In this document: positions 9,126-17,905 of the stretch, one piece after another
Layout: each line of letters opens with the position of its first letter
How positions within the stretch are numbered: position 1 is the first letter of the stretch
Assembly: GCA_002478745.1 (NCBI GenBank)
Contig: DLQI01000076.1
Coordinates: 1 to 39,196, forward strand
DNA from: Rhodobacteraceae bacterium UBA7436
Lineage (GTDB): Bacteria > Pseudomonadota > Alphaproteobacteria > Rhodobacterales > Rhodobacteraceae
DNA: 39,196 nucleotides
Direction: 5' to 3'
The notes under the pieces: model-generated
Told to the model about the DNA's origin: nothing
The model's database searches: none
Seen by the model: the letters and a program-made list of their open reading frames with translations, nothing else
Program-made: the position numbers and the translations under genes

Positions 9126-10559
9126 TTAAATCGTTGGTTCAATCGAATGGCCCATTTTGCGGATCGCGTCAACGACAAGGGCCAATTTCATCGACAATGA
9201 TCCTTTAGCTAACACAACATCACCCGCGTCCAGATCGCGCCGGATGCCCTGAACCATCTCTGCGCTGGTTTCGGTCCAACGCCCTTTTTGCGCCTCCGGC
9301 AATGCATCAAACATTGCTTTCATCAGCGGGCCTACACAATGAACCACGTCTAATGCGCGTGTTGAGCTTAGCTCTGCCATATCAGCATGCAAAGCGACGG
9401 CTTGTGGCCCTAGCTCTTTCATGTCGCCCAAATATGCAATGCGCCGCCCCTTTGCGAAATCGCCTTTAACATCCTCGACATTTGCAACTGCCAGAACCTC
9501 TAACGACGCAGCCATCGATGTCGGATTTGCGTTATAACTGTCATCTATCAATTCAATTGTTAAGTGGTTTTCCACAGGATCAAGTACAATGACTTCACGT
9601 GCACCGCGCCCCTCAAAGGGGGACCAGCGGCCCAATGATCCAGCGGCAAGCGCAAGATCAGCACCCAGTGCTTCGCACGCGGCCAATGCACCCAAACCAT
9701 TCATCGCAAAATGGCGACCAGCAGTGGCAATCTTGAACAGCAATGGCTGCTCATGCGCCTCTGCTTGGACAATCGTGGTATCCCCAATAATCTTAACGTC
9801 CTTCAGAACATAATCGAATCCGTGTTCACCAAACCCTACATCGCGGCGTTTCATATCATGCGCCTTTGCCTGCAAAATTGCAGCCGTCTCAATGTCATTG
9901 TTCATGACAGAGGTACCACCGTATTCGAGCCCTTCCATGACAGACGCCTTTTCAACTGCGATGCCTTCAACGTTTTCAAATGCTTCAAGGTGGGCTGCAG
10001 CGACGGTCGTGATTAAAGTCACATGCGGGCGCGCCATTTTGGACAAGGGCGCGATTTCGCCTGGGTGGTTCATACCAATTTCGATAACACCGTATTGCGT
10101 ATCGGCCGGCATGCGCGCCAGCGTAAGGGGCACACCCCAATGGTTATTGTAGCTCGCAACAGATGCGTGGGTTTTGCCTTGATCCCCCAGCATCGCACGA
10201 AGCATTTCCTTGGTTGATGTTTTCCCAACGCTGCCTGTTACAGCGACAATACGCGCATTAGTGCGGTCACGTGCCGCGCGGCCCATCGCCTCAAGGCCGT
10301 CCAGAACATCCTCAACAATGATCAGCGGTGCGCTCTCATCCATCCCATCTGGGATGCGCGAAACTAAGGCTGCGCTTGCACCATTTTCCAACGCTTGCGC
10401 CACAAATTCATGGCCATCGCGTGCGGCACTTAGTGCAACAAACAAGTCACCCTTTTGAATGGTGCGTGTGTCAATCGAAACGCCATTTGCAACCCATGCG
10501 GTTGTGATTTTACCACCAGTTGCTTCAGCTGCCTCTTCCGAGGTCCATAGATTGCTCAT
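9126..10559 (-). CDS. murF: MurF, UDP-MurNAc-tripeptide--D-Ala-D-Ala ligase
   Basis: Adds D-Ala-D-Ala, completing the UDP-MurNAc-pentapeptide. It is 477 residues. The ATP-binding motif VTGSVGKTSTKEMLRAML is at about residue 110, followed by NNHWGVPLTLA, GMNHPGEIAPLS and DDSYNANPTSMAASL (Mur-ligase C-terminal signature). The N-terminal substrate domain contains GVSIDTRTIQKGDLFVAL, as in MurE/MurF. The ATG overlaps the murE stop by 4 bp; the mraY gene starts 28 bp beyond its stop. Confidence 0.96.
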   Translation of the reverse strand: MSNLWTSEEAAEATGGKITTAWVANGVSIDTRTIQKGDLFVALSAARDGHEFVAQALENGASAALVSRIPDGMDESAPLIIVEDVLDGLEAMGRAARDRTNARIVAVTGSVGKTSTKEMLRAMLGDQGKTHASVASYNNHWGVPLTLARMPADTQYGVIEIGMNHPGEIAPLSKMARPHVTLITTVAAAHLEAFENVEGIAVEKASVMEGLEYGGTSVMNNDIETAAILQAKAHDMKRRDVGFGEHGFDYVLKDVKIIGDTTIVQAEAHEQPLLFKIATAGRHFAMNGLGALAACEALGADLALAAGSLGRWSPFEGRGAREVIVLDPVENHLTIELIDDSYNANPTSMAASLEVLAVANVEDVKGDFAKGRRIAYLGDMKELGPQAVALHADMAELSSTRALDVVHCVGPLMKAMFDALPEAQKGRWTETSAEMVQGIRRDLDAGDVVLAKGSLSMKLALVVDAIRKMGHSIEPTI

Positions 10560-12031
10560 GCCAATCGTCCTTCCAGTGCTGCAACGGCCATACTAGCCTG
10601 CTCCACATCATCAAATGGCAGAACGTCATCTCCGACGGTTTGCCCTGTTTCGTGCCCTTTCCCCGCAATAAGCAAAGCATCCCCTGCCCCCAATGCGTCA
10701 ACGGCCCGCAAGATTGCCTCAGCACGATCACCAACTTCGGTTGCGTGCTCACAACCCGCCATGACAGCCGCGCGAATAATTGCAGGGTCTTCTGAGCGTG
10801 GATTGTCATCTGTAACAAAAACCACGTCAGCATTTTCAAACGCAGCTTTACCCATCAACGGGCGTTTGCCCGTATCACGGTCACCACCAGCACCAACAAT
10901 CACAATCAATCGGCCCATCACATGCGGGCGCATCGCTTTCAACGCAGTCTCAACAGCATCAGGCGTATGGGCGTAATCAACAAATACAGCGGCACCATTG
11001 TCACGGGCCACAGCCAATTCCATGCGGCCACGAACGGTAGTCAGGTGTGCAAGTGTGTCAAAGACATGTGCAGGTTCTTCACCACTGGCTATCACCATAC
11101 CTGCGGCCAACATCACGTTGTCTGCCTGGAAGCCGCCAATAAGGTTCAAACGCGTCTGATATGTTTTACCTTCAAATTCGAAACGTAAGTCTTGGCCCGT
11201 TGCGTCAAAACGCTGTGCACTCAGACGTAAGTTGGCATCAGCGCCATGTCCGACAGTCATCACAGATTGGCCACGTGATGCAGCCAAAGCAACCACATCG
11301 GCACCACGTGCGTCATCGATATTTACGACGGCCCAACCATCAGGGGCCAAAACCTCGGTAAACAATCTGGCTTTCGCATCAAAATACGCATCGAATGTTT
11401 CGTGATAGTCTAAGTGGTCTTGAGTGAAGTTCGTAAAGCCCGCAGTTTTAAGCACCACACCATCAAGGCGGCATTGATCCAACCCGTGGCTCGAAGCCTC
11501 CATCGCGGCGTGGGTGATGCCATTGGCCTCGGCCTCAGCCAAGGTTCGGTGAAGTGTGATAGGTTCAGGAGTGGTATGCGCCAAAGGTGCAGTCCAAGCT
11601 CCCTCAACCCCAGTAGTGCCCAAGTTGACCGCAGCCAATTCTAGTTCGGCCCAAATTTGGCGCACGAATGTACTGACCGAAGTTTTGCCATTCGTTCCGG
11701 TTACCGCCGTCATCACCCGTGGCTGCGCGCCAAACCACAAAGCTGCTGTGCGGCTCAAGGCTTCGCGCGGCTTGTCGCTGATTACGACCGCAGCGCCAAA
11801 CTCACTAATTTCCTCAGAGGCAAGTGCTGCGCCCTCTGCATCTGTTAGGATAGCAACCGCCCCAAGTTCTAAGGCTGTTTTAACGAAGCTAGCACCGTGA
11901 ACCTTAACACCTGGCATCGCTGCGAAAAGGAAACCTTTGCGAACTTCACGGCTATCCACGGCAATGCCGCTCAATTCAGGATTCGCGCCGTTTGCGGCCA
12001 TAAGACCAAGTGCGCTGAGCGATTTAACCAT
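10556..12031 (-). CDS. murE: MurE, UDP-MurNAc-L-Ala-D-Glu--diaminopimelate ligase
   Basis: Adds the third stem residue. It is 491 residues. It shows the N-terminal GIAVDSREVRKGFLFAAMPG, the ATP-binding AVTGTNGKTSVSTFVRQIW (about residue 112), EASSHGLDQCRLDGV, and a C-terminal DDNPRSEDP motif, which is the usual mark of meso-diaminopimelate-adding rather than lysine-adding enzymes. That fits a Gram-negative wall. It starts 18 bp after the ftsI stop and overlaps murF by 4 bp. Confidence 0.97.
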   Translation of the reverse strand: MVKSLSALGLMAANGANPELSGIAVDSREVRKGFLFAAMPGVKVHGASFVKTALELGAVAILTDAEGAALASEEISEFGAAVVISDKPREALSRTAALWFGAQPRVMTAVTGTNGKTSVSTFVRQIWAELELAAVNLGTTGVEGAWTAPLAHTTPEPITLHRTLAEAEANGITHAAMEASSHGLDQCRLDGVVLKTAGFTNFTQDHLDYHETFDAYFDAKARLFTEVLAPDGWAVVNIDDARGADVVALAASRGQSVMTVGHGADANLRLSAQRFDATGQDLRFEFEGKTYQTRLNLIGGFQADNVMLAAGMVIASGEEPAHVFDTLAHLTTVRGRMELAVARDNGAAVFVDYAHTPDAVETALKAMRPHVMGRLIVIVGAGGDRDTGKRPLMGKAAFENADVVFVTDDNPRSEDPAIIRAAVMAGCEHATEVGDRAEAILRAVDALGAGDALLIAGKGHETGQTVGDDVLPFDDVEQASMAVAALEGRLA

Positions 12032-12049
12032 GTGCGTTGCCTTTGTGGC

Positions 12050-13837
12050 TTAGTTGCTGCTGGTTAGCGTTATATCAGCCAAAGTTTGAGGTTCAACGGT
12101 TGGTCGCATTCCAAGCAAAGGTGCGATGCGGCGGATCATTTCTGCCGCAACAGGAACAGCCGTCCAACCCGCGGTACGGCGAGGTTTATCACCAGACGTT
12201 TCAACTGGTTCGTCCAAAGTTACGATCAAAACATATTTTGGATCGTGCGCTGGAAACATGCTGGCAAAGGTCGCGATAACCTTATCCTCATAATAACCAC
12301 CTGTGGGCTTTGGTTTGTCAGCAGTCCCTGTCTTGCCACCAACGGCATATCCCTCAACTTCACCAAAGCTTGCAGTACCTTGACTGACAACCTTACGCAG
12401 CATGCCACGGGCAGCGCGTGCAGCCTCTTCGCTAATGATACGTGGACCCATTGGGACGCTTGTTTTTTTCAACAACGTAGGTGTGACGGCACGACCACCA
12501 TTGGCTATCGCAGAATATGCCGCTGCCAAGTGCATCGGTGAGGATGAAAGACCGTGACCATAGGAAATGGTAACACTGCTCAAATCAGTCCAACGTTTGG
12601 GCAACAACGGACGCCCACCTGCCGCTTCTACAATCTCAAACGGTGTAGGTTCAAAGAAGCCCATTGCATCAAGAAATGATTTTTGGCGCTTAGATCCAAT
12701 TTCCAAAGCCATTCGTCCTGTGCCACGGTTGGATGATTGAACAATGATGTCTGAAACACTTAATTTACCGTAGTTCTTGTTGCGGAATTCACCGATATTG
12801 AAACCACCGACACGCATCGGACCTTTGGTGTCGATGATGGTCGATGGGTTCACAAGACCCAGATCAACAGCTTGCGCCGCAGTAAAAATCTTAAACACAG
12901 AACCCAACTCATACACACCCTGAACGGAGCGGTTGAACAGAGGGCTGTCAGATTGATCACCCGTAGTTGCTGGACGAGGACGATCATTGGGATCAAAATC
13001 AGGCAGTGAAACAACCGAAATAACTTCGCCCGTATGCACGTCCATCAGAACTGATGTTGCGCCTTTTGCATTCATCAACTTCATGCCACCGTACAAGATA
13101 CGCTCGGATGCAGCCTGAACTGTCAAATCGATAGACAGCTCTAGTGGGGTTGCCCCGTTTGCAGGGTCACGAAGATAGTCATCGAAATACTTTTCAACGC
13201 CTGCAACGCCAATAACCTCGGCTGCGGCAACGCCCTCTTTACCAAAGGATGCACCACCCATGATGTGCGCCGCCAACGAACCGTTAGGATAGAGACGCAT
13301 CTCGCGTGGGGCAAACAAAAGACCCGGATCACCGATATCGTGCACAGCTTGCATTTGCTCAGGGCTGATTTTCTTTCGAATCCACAAGAACTTACGTTCA
13401 CCAGTGAAATCTTGGATTAGACGTGAGTGATCAAGGTCAGGGAAGATCTTAACCAAACCATCCGCAGCACCCTGCGGGTCAATCATGTGAAGCGGTTGGG
13501 CATATAGCGCGTGCGTATCAAAGTTGGTCGCAAGCAAATTTCCATTACGGTCGACAATGTCAGCGCGTGCAGCACTGATCGTTGAACCATACGCCGCCGA
13601 GCGCGGCTCGACTGGATCAGATGTTGCAAGGCCACCCATACGCGCGCCAACAACGGCAAATGCACAGAAGAAGAACAGCCCCAAAACCAGCAAACGCCCC
13701 TCAGCACGGGCGCGTGACATTGCTTGCATATCTTCGTGACGCAGACGTTTGTTCTCTCGCTCAATCGCATCAGGATTTTCGCCCTTTTGGCGAGCGTCTA
13801 AAATGCGTGCCAACGGGCGTAGCGGAATACGGATCAT
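12050..13837 (-). CDS. ftsI: FtsI (PBP3), septal peptidoglycan transpeptidase
   Basis: A class B penicillin-binding protein that cross-links septal peptidoglycan with FtsW. It is 595 residues. A short cytoplasmic N-terminus is followed by one membrane helix (LLVLGLFFFCAFAVVGARM, about residues 49-67), a pedestal domain, and a transpeptidase domain. The active-site triad motifs are visible: SVFK within YELGSVFKIF, SSN in VQSSNRGTGRM, and KTG in VGGKTGTADKP. The ATG overlaps the ftsL stop by 4 bp. Length is normal for the family. Confidence 0.97.
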   Translation of the reverse strand: MIRIPLRPLARILDARQKGENPDAIERENKRLRHEDMQAMSRARAEGRLLVLGLFFFCAFAVVGARMGGLATSDPVEPRSAAYGSTISAARADIVDRNGNLLATNFDTHALYAQPLHMIDPQGAADGLVKIFPDLDHSRLIQDFTGERKFLWIRKKISPEQMQAVHDIGDPGLLFAPREMRLYPNGSLAAHIMGGASFGKEGVAAAEVIGVAGVEKYFDDYLRDPANGATPLELSIDLTVQAASERILYGGMKLMNAKGATSVLMDVHTGEVISVVSLPDFDPNDRPRPATTGDQSDSPLFNRSVQGVYELGSVFKIFTAAQAVDLGLVNPSTIIDTKGPMRVGGFNIGEFRNKNYGKLSVSDIIVQSSNRGTGRMALEIGSKRQKSFLDAMGFFEPTPFEIVEAAGGRPLLPKRWTDLSSVTISYGHGLSSSPMHLAAAYSAIANGGRAVTPTLLKKTSVPMGPRIISEEAARAARGMLRKVVSQGTASFGEVEGYAVGGKTGTADKPKPTGGYYEDKVIATFASMFPAHDPKYVLIVTLDEPVETSGDKPRRTAGWTAVPVAAEMIRRIAPLLGMRPTVEPQTLADITLTSSN

Positions 13838-14178
13838 GGCTGATCACCCGTGTGTGAAACATCAACAGGGTTTAGGATCGGCAACAATGGATCTGATGGA
13901 TATGCAATCTGGTCAATGTTACCAAACTGTTCCGGTGCCATCGGCAACAAGCCAAGGCGGTCGAAGTTAAATTCGGCAAGGTCTAAAAGACGTGATGGAC
14001 GGTTCAAGTATGCCCATTCGGCCCGCAAAACACCTAGTCGTGCGTGTGCCAGCTGGATTTCACCGCGTGCGCTGTCTGCATCATTCAACGCTTTGCGCGT
14101 TTCATAATTCTCCTGGTAGCTCCAAAATGCCAGCGCAATCACTGCCATGACTGTTAGAATGTACAAAACCGTACGCAT
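13834..14178 (-). CDS. ftsL: FtsL-like cell division protein
   Basis: A 114-residue protein with one N-terminal membrane helix (VLYILTVMAVIALAFWSY) followed by a predicted periplasmic coiled coil (about residues 25-60, ENYETRKALNDADSARGEI), as expected for FtsL, which bridges FtsQ/FtsB and FtsWI in the divisome. FtsL sequences are poorly conserved, so the call rests mainly on topology and position between rsmH and ftsI. It starts 12 bp after the rsmH stop and overlaps ftsI by 4 bp. Confidence 0.85.
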   Translation of the reverse strand: MRTVLYILTVMAVIALAFWSYQENYETRKALNDADSARGEIQLAHARLGVLRAEWAYLNRPSRLLDLAEFNFDRLGLLPMAPEQFGNIDQIAYPSDPLLPILNPVDVSHTGDQP

Positions 14179-14190
14179 TCAAACTCACCC

Positions 14191-15165
14191 TTACTTATGC
14201 TTTCCAGTCGTCGGCATCCCGATCGACTTAGCATCCACCTCACCTGCTGGCGCGTCTGTGCGCACCGCAACCCTTAGTTTCGCAGAGCGCGAACGCGGAT
14301 TGTCTTGTAATTCTTGTTCATCTGGACCGATGGCCTTGCGTGACCGAACGGTAAATTGGGCAGGCACAACATTCAGTTCTGGCGCATAGCGATTTGCATT
14401 GCCTCCCGCGCCAGATCTAGCTGTCAGGAACCGCTTAACCATGCGATCTTCCACGGAATGGAACGTTACCACAGCCAATTGACCACCTGGTTTTAAGGCA
14501 CGTTCCGCCGCCATCAAGCCGCGGAAAAGTTCGCCATACTCATCGTTGACTGCGATCCGGATCGCTTGAAAACTACGCGTTGCCGGATGCGATTGACCAG
14601 GCTTAGAGCGCGGCAAACAACCTTCAATAATTCCAGCGAGACGAAGTGTCGTCGTGATTGGCTCCATCTCACGTTCCCGCAAAATCGCAGTCGCGATGCG
14701 ACGGCTGGCGCGTTCTTCACCGTAGTGGAAGAGGATGTTCGCAAGCATCCCTTCCTCGGCGGTGTTCACGATATCAGCGGCTGAAGGGCCATCTTGTGAC
14801 ATGCGCATGTCCAACGGTCCGTCGCGCATAAATGAAAATCCACGTTCAGCCAAATCAAGCTGCATAGAGCTAACGCCGAGGTCAAGAACGACACCGTCCA
14901 AGTCCTGCGCATATTCATCCATGCGTGAAAAAACGCCCTGTTGCAGGGTAATGCGATCGCCGTAATCCCCAACCCACGGATCCGCCAATTCAAACGCTAA
15001 GGGATCGCGATCAACGCCCATGACGTGATCTGCACCCGCATCCAACAATTGCTTTGTGTAACCCCCGGCGCCAAACGTACCATCAAGCCAACGCCCCTCA
15101 ATCGGACCACAGGCTTTCAAGATCGAATTGATCAGAACCGGAATATGTGGCCCCCCAGCCGACAT
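14191..15165 (-). CDS. rsmH: RsmH (MraW), 16S rRNA m4C1402 methyltransferase
   Basis: S-adenosylmethionine-dependent N4-methyltransferase for C1402 of 16S rRNA, in the ribosomal decoding site. It is 324 residues. Marks are HIPVLINSIL at the N-terminus, the SAM-binding WLDGTFGAGGYTKQLL, VLDLGVSSMQLD, GPLDMRMS, the central RSKPGQSHPATRSFQAIRI, and VVTFHSVEDRMVKRF near the C-terminus. Its ATG follows the mraZ stop directly with no spacer, and the pair mraZ-rsmH is the conserved head of dcw clusters. Confidence 0.97.
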   Translation of the reverse strand: MSAGGPHIPVLINSILKACGPIEGRWLDGTFGAGGYTKQLLDAGADHVMGVDRDPLAFELADPWVGDYGDRITLQQGVFSRMDEYAQDLDGVVLDLGVSSMQLDLAERGFSFMRDGPLDMRMSQDGPSAADIVNTAEEGMLANILFHYGEERASRRIATAILREREMEPITTTLRLAGIIEGCLPRSKPGQSHPATRSFQAIRIAVNDEYGELFRGLMAAERALKPGGQLAVVTFHSVEDRMVKRFLTARSGAGGNANRYAPELNVVPAQFTVRSRKAIGPDEQELQDNPRSRSAKLRVAVRTDAPAGEVDAKSIGMPTTGKHK

Positions 15166-15657
15166 TTAGACGTGATCTCCGTCTAAATAGACGGAAGGAT
15201 CAAGATCGGGGTCAAACCCATCATCATCCAATGCCGCGATGCTGGCGTCATACGCCTCGGGCTTCCAAACTTCGAAAGTGTCACCTGACGAAACAAATTT
15301 AGCCAAGCCATCAAGGTTGATCTTTTCACGAAGCTTCGCAGGCAAAACGATGCGGCCTGTGTCATCCACAATCACTTCAACTGATTGAGCTGAATACAAA
15401 CGCTCCATCGCTTTACGTTTCGCAGAACCACGCGGGAATGCAGCGATCTTATCATCAACTTCATCCATGGCCTCAATCGTGAAGCCCTCAAGGTAGTCGC
15501 GCGTTACGCCCCCATAAACAATGATAATACGGGGGGCCAAACCTTCGGTCCATTCAGGATCACAGGCTTCGATCACACGACGAAAAGAGGCTGGTATAGA
15601 CACCCTCCCCTTCGTATCGACCTTATGGTCGCTTTCGCCTCTGAACCTACGTGCCAC
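15166..15657 (-). CDS. mraZ: MraZ, transcriptional regulator of the dcw cluster
   Basis: A 163-residue protein with two SpoVT/AbrB-like MraZ repeats. The first DTKGRVSIPASFR (about residues 14-26) and the second DDTGRIVLPAKLREKI both keep the DxxxR pattern. MraZ forms rings and represses its own dcw promoter in E. coli. The start is a GTG at 15655-15657 giving MARRFRGESDHK; the ribosome site is weak (GGGACGGGG about 6 nt away). About 60 nt upstream lies a terminator-like hairpin that ends a likely leader sRNA, so MraZ synthesis depends on read-through. A C-terminal acidic extension (DDDGFDPDLDP) is present. Confidence 0.96.
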   Translation of the reverse strand: MARRFRGESDHKVDTKGRVSIPASFRRVIEACDPEWTEGLAPRIIIVYGGVTRDYLEGFTIEAMDEVDDKIAAFPRGSAKRKAMERLYSAQSVEVIVDDTGRIVLPAKLREKINLDGLAKFVSSGDTFEVWKPEAYDASIAALDDDGFDPDLDPSVYLDGDHV

Positions 15658-15717
15658 TGTTGGCCCCGTCCCTATATCTGTGCGCGGATTGCGCTAAATT
15701 CTTCCCCAGTTTTTGAA

Positions 15718-15761
15718 ATGAAAACGGAGAATTGATCGAGCTGCCACTGATCAATTCTCCG
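15718..15761 (-). terminator. leaky terminator/attenuator between the leader sRNA and mraZ
   Basis: Perfect 13-bp inverted repeat, arms 15725-15737 and 15749-15761, with an 11-nt loop. On the minus strand it is followed by a short, interrupted T tract (TTTTCATTT). It lies 68 nt before the mraZ start codon on the same strand. The moderate stem and broken T tract suit partial termination, which would release a leader RNA while letting some polymerase into the dcw genes. Confidence 0.7.
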
Positions 15762-15924
15762 CCCTCGTCCCGCTTGGCGGGTATGTCCAGCCGCGCGCGC
15801 CACCTGGGGGGATGTCTGCTCGCTCACGCGCCGGATCTGTCGTCTGATGAAATCGAGGTGCCTGTATGAAACCTGCTAGAGTTTTTTATTATTGCGGGGT
15901 CGTTTGGTGCCCCTTGGCTCGTTC
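15718..15924 (-). ncRNA. UpsM-like sRNA / extended 5' leader of mraZ (5' end estimated)
   Basis: Seen: immediately upstream of mraZ there is a long non-coding stretch that is GC-rich near mraZ. On the minus strand it contains a CCCGC-CAA-GCGGG hairpin (15769-15781) and then a perfect 13-bp hairpin (15725-15761) followed by TTTTCATTT. Known: in Rhodobacter sphaeroides the dcw cluster is preceded by the abundant sRNA UpsM, about 200 nt, made by partial termination in the mraZ leader. Inferred: this is its homologue. A TATATC at 15931-15936 would start transcription near 15924, giving about 207 nt. The 5' end is an estimate. I see no coding potential here. Confidence 0.6.
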
Positions 15925-15930
15925 TCATCT

Positions 15931-15968
15931 GATATACTATGGATAGTATGGGAATTCATGGGTGGCAA
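15931..15968 (-). promoter_or_regulatory. candidate dcw/UpsM promoter with overlapping palindrome
   Basis: On the minus strand TTGCCA (15963-15968) is followed after 17 nt by TATCCA (15940-15945), and a second possible -10, TATATC, lies at 15931-15936. A palindrome ATACTAT-GG-ATAGTAT covers 15934-15949 and could be an operator. None of the hexamer pairs is strong; the call rests on position about 200 nt before the leader terminator. Confidence 0.35.
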
Positions 15969-16320
15969 TGGTTTTCCTTGGACCAAAGTAAGACAAACAG
16001 TAAAAATTTGACAATAAACACCCATCCGCGCAAAACAATAAAACATTATATAGCCAATTTATGGAGACTTTTACAATCAATACACAACATATAGTGTAGG
16101 ATCTAATTTGAAATTTTTGACCCACAAAATCCCAAATAAATTCAAAAAATTTGACACGAAAATGCATGTTCCACATACGTTCTCAAGCCACAACACCTCG
16201 GCATAACAAGTAACAGCCAAATTTGGTGAATATTTGGGACTTGATTCGTACAATGCGGCAAAACCCCACCACTCAGCCCATAGTTTCCCATAACACAGAT
16301 CAGCACTCCGCCCTGCCAAC
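15950..16320. other. AT-rich intergenic spacer without recognisable genes
   Basis: This stretch between the tctA downstream hairpin and the presumed dcw promoter is clearly AT-richer than its surroundings. Minus-strand open frames exist but have aromatic- and cysteine-rich, low-complexity products with no family resemblance. I see no tRNA, repeat array or insertion sequence. It may carry upstream promoter elements for the dcw leader. Confidence 0.5.
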
Positions 16321-16360
16321 AGTAAGAGGGGCGCTCAATCACTTGAACGCCCCTCTTACT
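16321..16360 (-). terminator. strong hairpin downstream of tctA
   Basis: A 40-nt inverted repeat: a 13-bp perfect stem (16321-16333 with 16348-16360), one mismatch, then TCAA/TTGA around a 4-nt loop. It lies 27 nt after the tctA stop, so it probably ends the tctCBA transcript or protects its 3' end. There is no clear T tract on either side, so intrinsic termination is not certain. Confidence 0.55.
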
Positions 16361-16387
16361 TCAATGTCAGTTAGGCTGGCCTAAGTA

Positions 16388-17902
16388 TCAATCACCGTCA
16401 GCAATACCCTGCGCCCGAATGCGGGCCCGACGGGCACGGTACGTTGGCAAAATCACCAACAGGACTGCAAAGGCAAGTAAGCCCATCGTCATAGGACGTT
16501 CGAGGATAAAGCCAATGCCACCTTCAAGTTGCATAGAGCGGCTAAAGTTGTCCTCTAACATTTGCCCCAAGATGAACCCGATCAATAGCGGTGCCAGCGG
16601 ATAATCTGCAAACCGAAGGATCGTAGCGCAAATCCCGAAACCGACCAAGATCAGCAATTCCGTCGCATTGTTCTGCCCAATATAGGCCCCCATCAGAGTA
16701 AAGAACAAAATGAACGGGATCAGAAAAGTGCGCGGAACGGCCAACACTTTGGCGATGTACGGGATCAAAGGCAGGTTTAAAAACAGCAGCACCAAGTTCC
16801 CGATATACATAGAGACAATGACAGCCCAGAACACTTCAGGCTCGTCAATCATAAGACGTGGCCCCGGCGTGACGTTCAAAGCAATCAAAGCGCCAAGCAG
16901 AATGGCTGTGGTGCCTGATCCCGGAATGCCCAGCGTCAACAATGGTACAAACGATCCTGTCGCCGCTGCATTGTTCGCAGCCTCAGGTGCCGCCAAACCT
17001 TTGATTGATCCCTTGCCAAACTGCTCTTGATCCTCTTTGGAAGCGATATTACGCTCCACTGCGTACCCCAGGAAGGAGGCAATCGTCGCCCCTGCCCCCG
17101 GCAAGACACCGATCAAGAACCCTTGGATAGACTGGCGCCCAATCACAGGCGTAATCTGTTTCGCCTCATCACGTGTGATGCGCAGGTCTTTAATCTCGCC
17201 ACCCGCTTCATTGTTGGACCGCGCAGGGTCCAGCACCAGATACAACGCCTCAGGCAAAGCAAACATCGCCATTGCCAGCGTGATGAAGCCAAAGCCCGAC
17301 TGCAAATCCATTATGCCCATCGTAAATCGTGGCGCATTGAACAACGCGCCCTCGCCCACAGTGGCCATGATGAGACCCAGCAAAGTCATCAACAAGGCCT
17401 TGCCCACTTGGCCTGTGCCCGCGAAGGCAGCAATGGCAGACAAGCCAACAACCATCAGCGCAAAATATTCAGCCGAGTGGAACAACAACGCGACAGAAGC
17501 CAACATCGGTGCAAATATCATAAGCAAGATCGCACCAATAGTCCCACCACAGAACGAAGCGATCGCTGCAACTGTCAACGCCTTGCCCGCTTTGCCTTGT
17601 CTGGCCAGTGGATATCCATCAAACGAGGTTGCAACCGTTGATGCGACCCCCGGAGCATTGATCAAGATCGAAGACGTCGATCCCCCAAAAATCGCGCCAT
17701 AATAAACACCCGCCAGCAAAATCAGCGCCGCGGACGGATCACCGATAGAAATCGCTACAGGAATCATAATCGCGATGATCGACATAGGGCCAAGACCGGG
17801 CAACATTCCAATGAATGTGCCGATGAGGCAACCACCGATGACCATCAACAGATTGGTGCCAGTAAATGCGGTCGTCAGACCAATCAGAATACCTTCTAAC
17901 AT
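16388..17902 (-). CDS. tctA: TctA, large membrane subunit of a tripartite tricarboxylate transporter
   Basis: The 12-helix-type permease subunit of a TTT (tripartite tricarboxylate transporter) system, which imports citrate-like or other carboxylates using an ion gradient. It is 504 residues, normal for TctA. It shows the family motif IGMLPGLGPMSIIAIMIP (about residues 31-48), the second conserved loop GVLPGAGATIASFLGYAVE, and TLGIPGSGTTAILLGAL. It follows tctB by 3 bp. The substrate cannot be read from the sequence. Confidence 0.95.
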   Translation of the reverse strand: MLEGILIGLTTAFTGTNLLMVIGGCLIGTFIGMLPGLGPMSIIAIMIPVAISIGDPSAALILLAGVYYGAIFGGSTSSILINAPGVASTVATSFDGYPLARQGKAGKALTVAAIASFCGGTIGAILLMIFAPMLASVALLFHSAEYFALMVVGLSAIAAFAGTGQVGKALLMTLLGLIMATVGEGALFNAPRFTMGIMDLQSGFGFITLAMAMFALPEALYLVLDPARSNNEAGGEIKDLRITRDEAKQITPVIGRQSIQGFLIGVLPGAGATIASFLGYAVERNIASKEDQEQFGKGSIKGLAAPEAANNAAATGSFVPLLTLGIPGSGTTAILLGALIALNVTPGPRLMIDEPEVFWAVIVSMYIGNLVLLFLNLPLIPYIAKVLAVPRTFLIPFILFFTLMGAYIGQNNATELLILVGFGICATILRFADYPLAPLLIGFILGQMLEDNFSRSMQLEGGIGFILERPMTMGLLAFAVLLVILPTYRARRARIRAQGIADGD

Positions 17903-17905
17903 ACC

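Noticed and set aside
15760..16320. RNase P RNA (rnpB) or another classic structural RNA upstream of mraZ
   Set aside because: The region is structured, but I cannot find the conserved GAGGAAAGTCC-type core of RNase P RNA on either strand; the UpsM-type leader explains it better.
15937..16342. Minus-strand open frames in the AT-rich spacer
   Set aside because: Products are short, cysteine- and aromatic-rich, overlap each other in different frames and have no ribosome sites or family motifs.
17027..17702. Plus-strand open frames of about 200 residues opposite tctA
   Set aside because: Antisense shadows of a GC-biased membrane-protein gene, with no motif or start signal.
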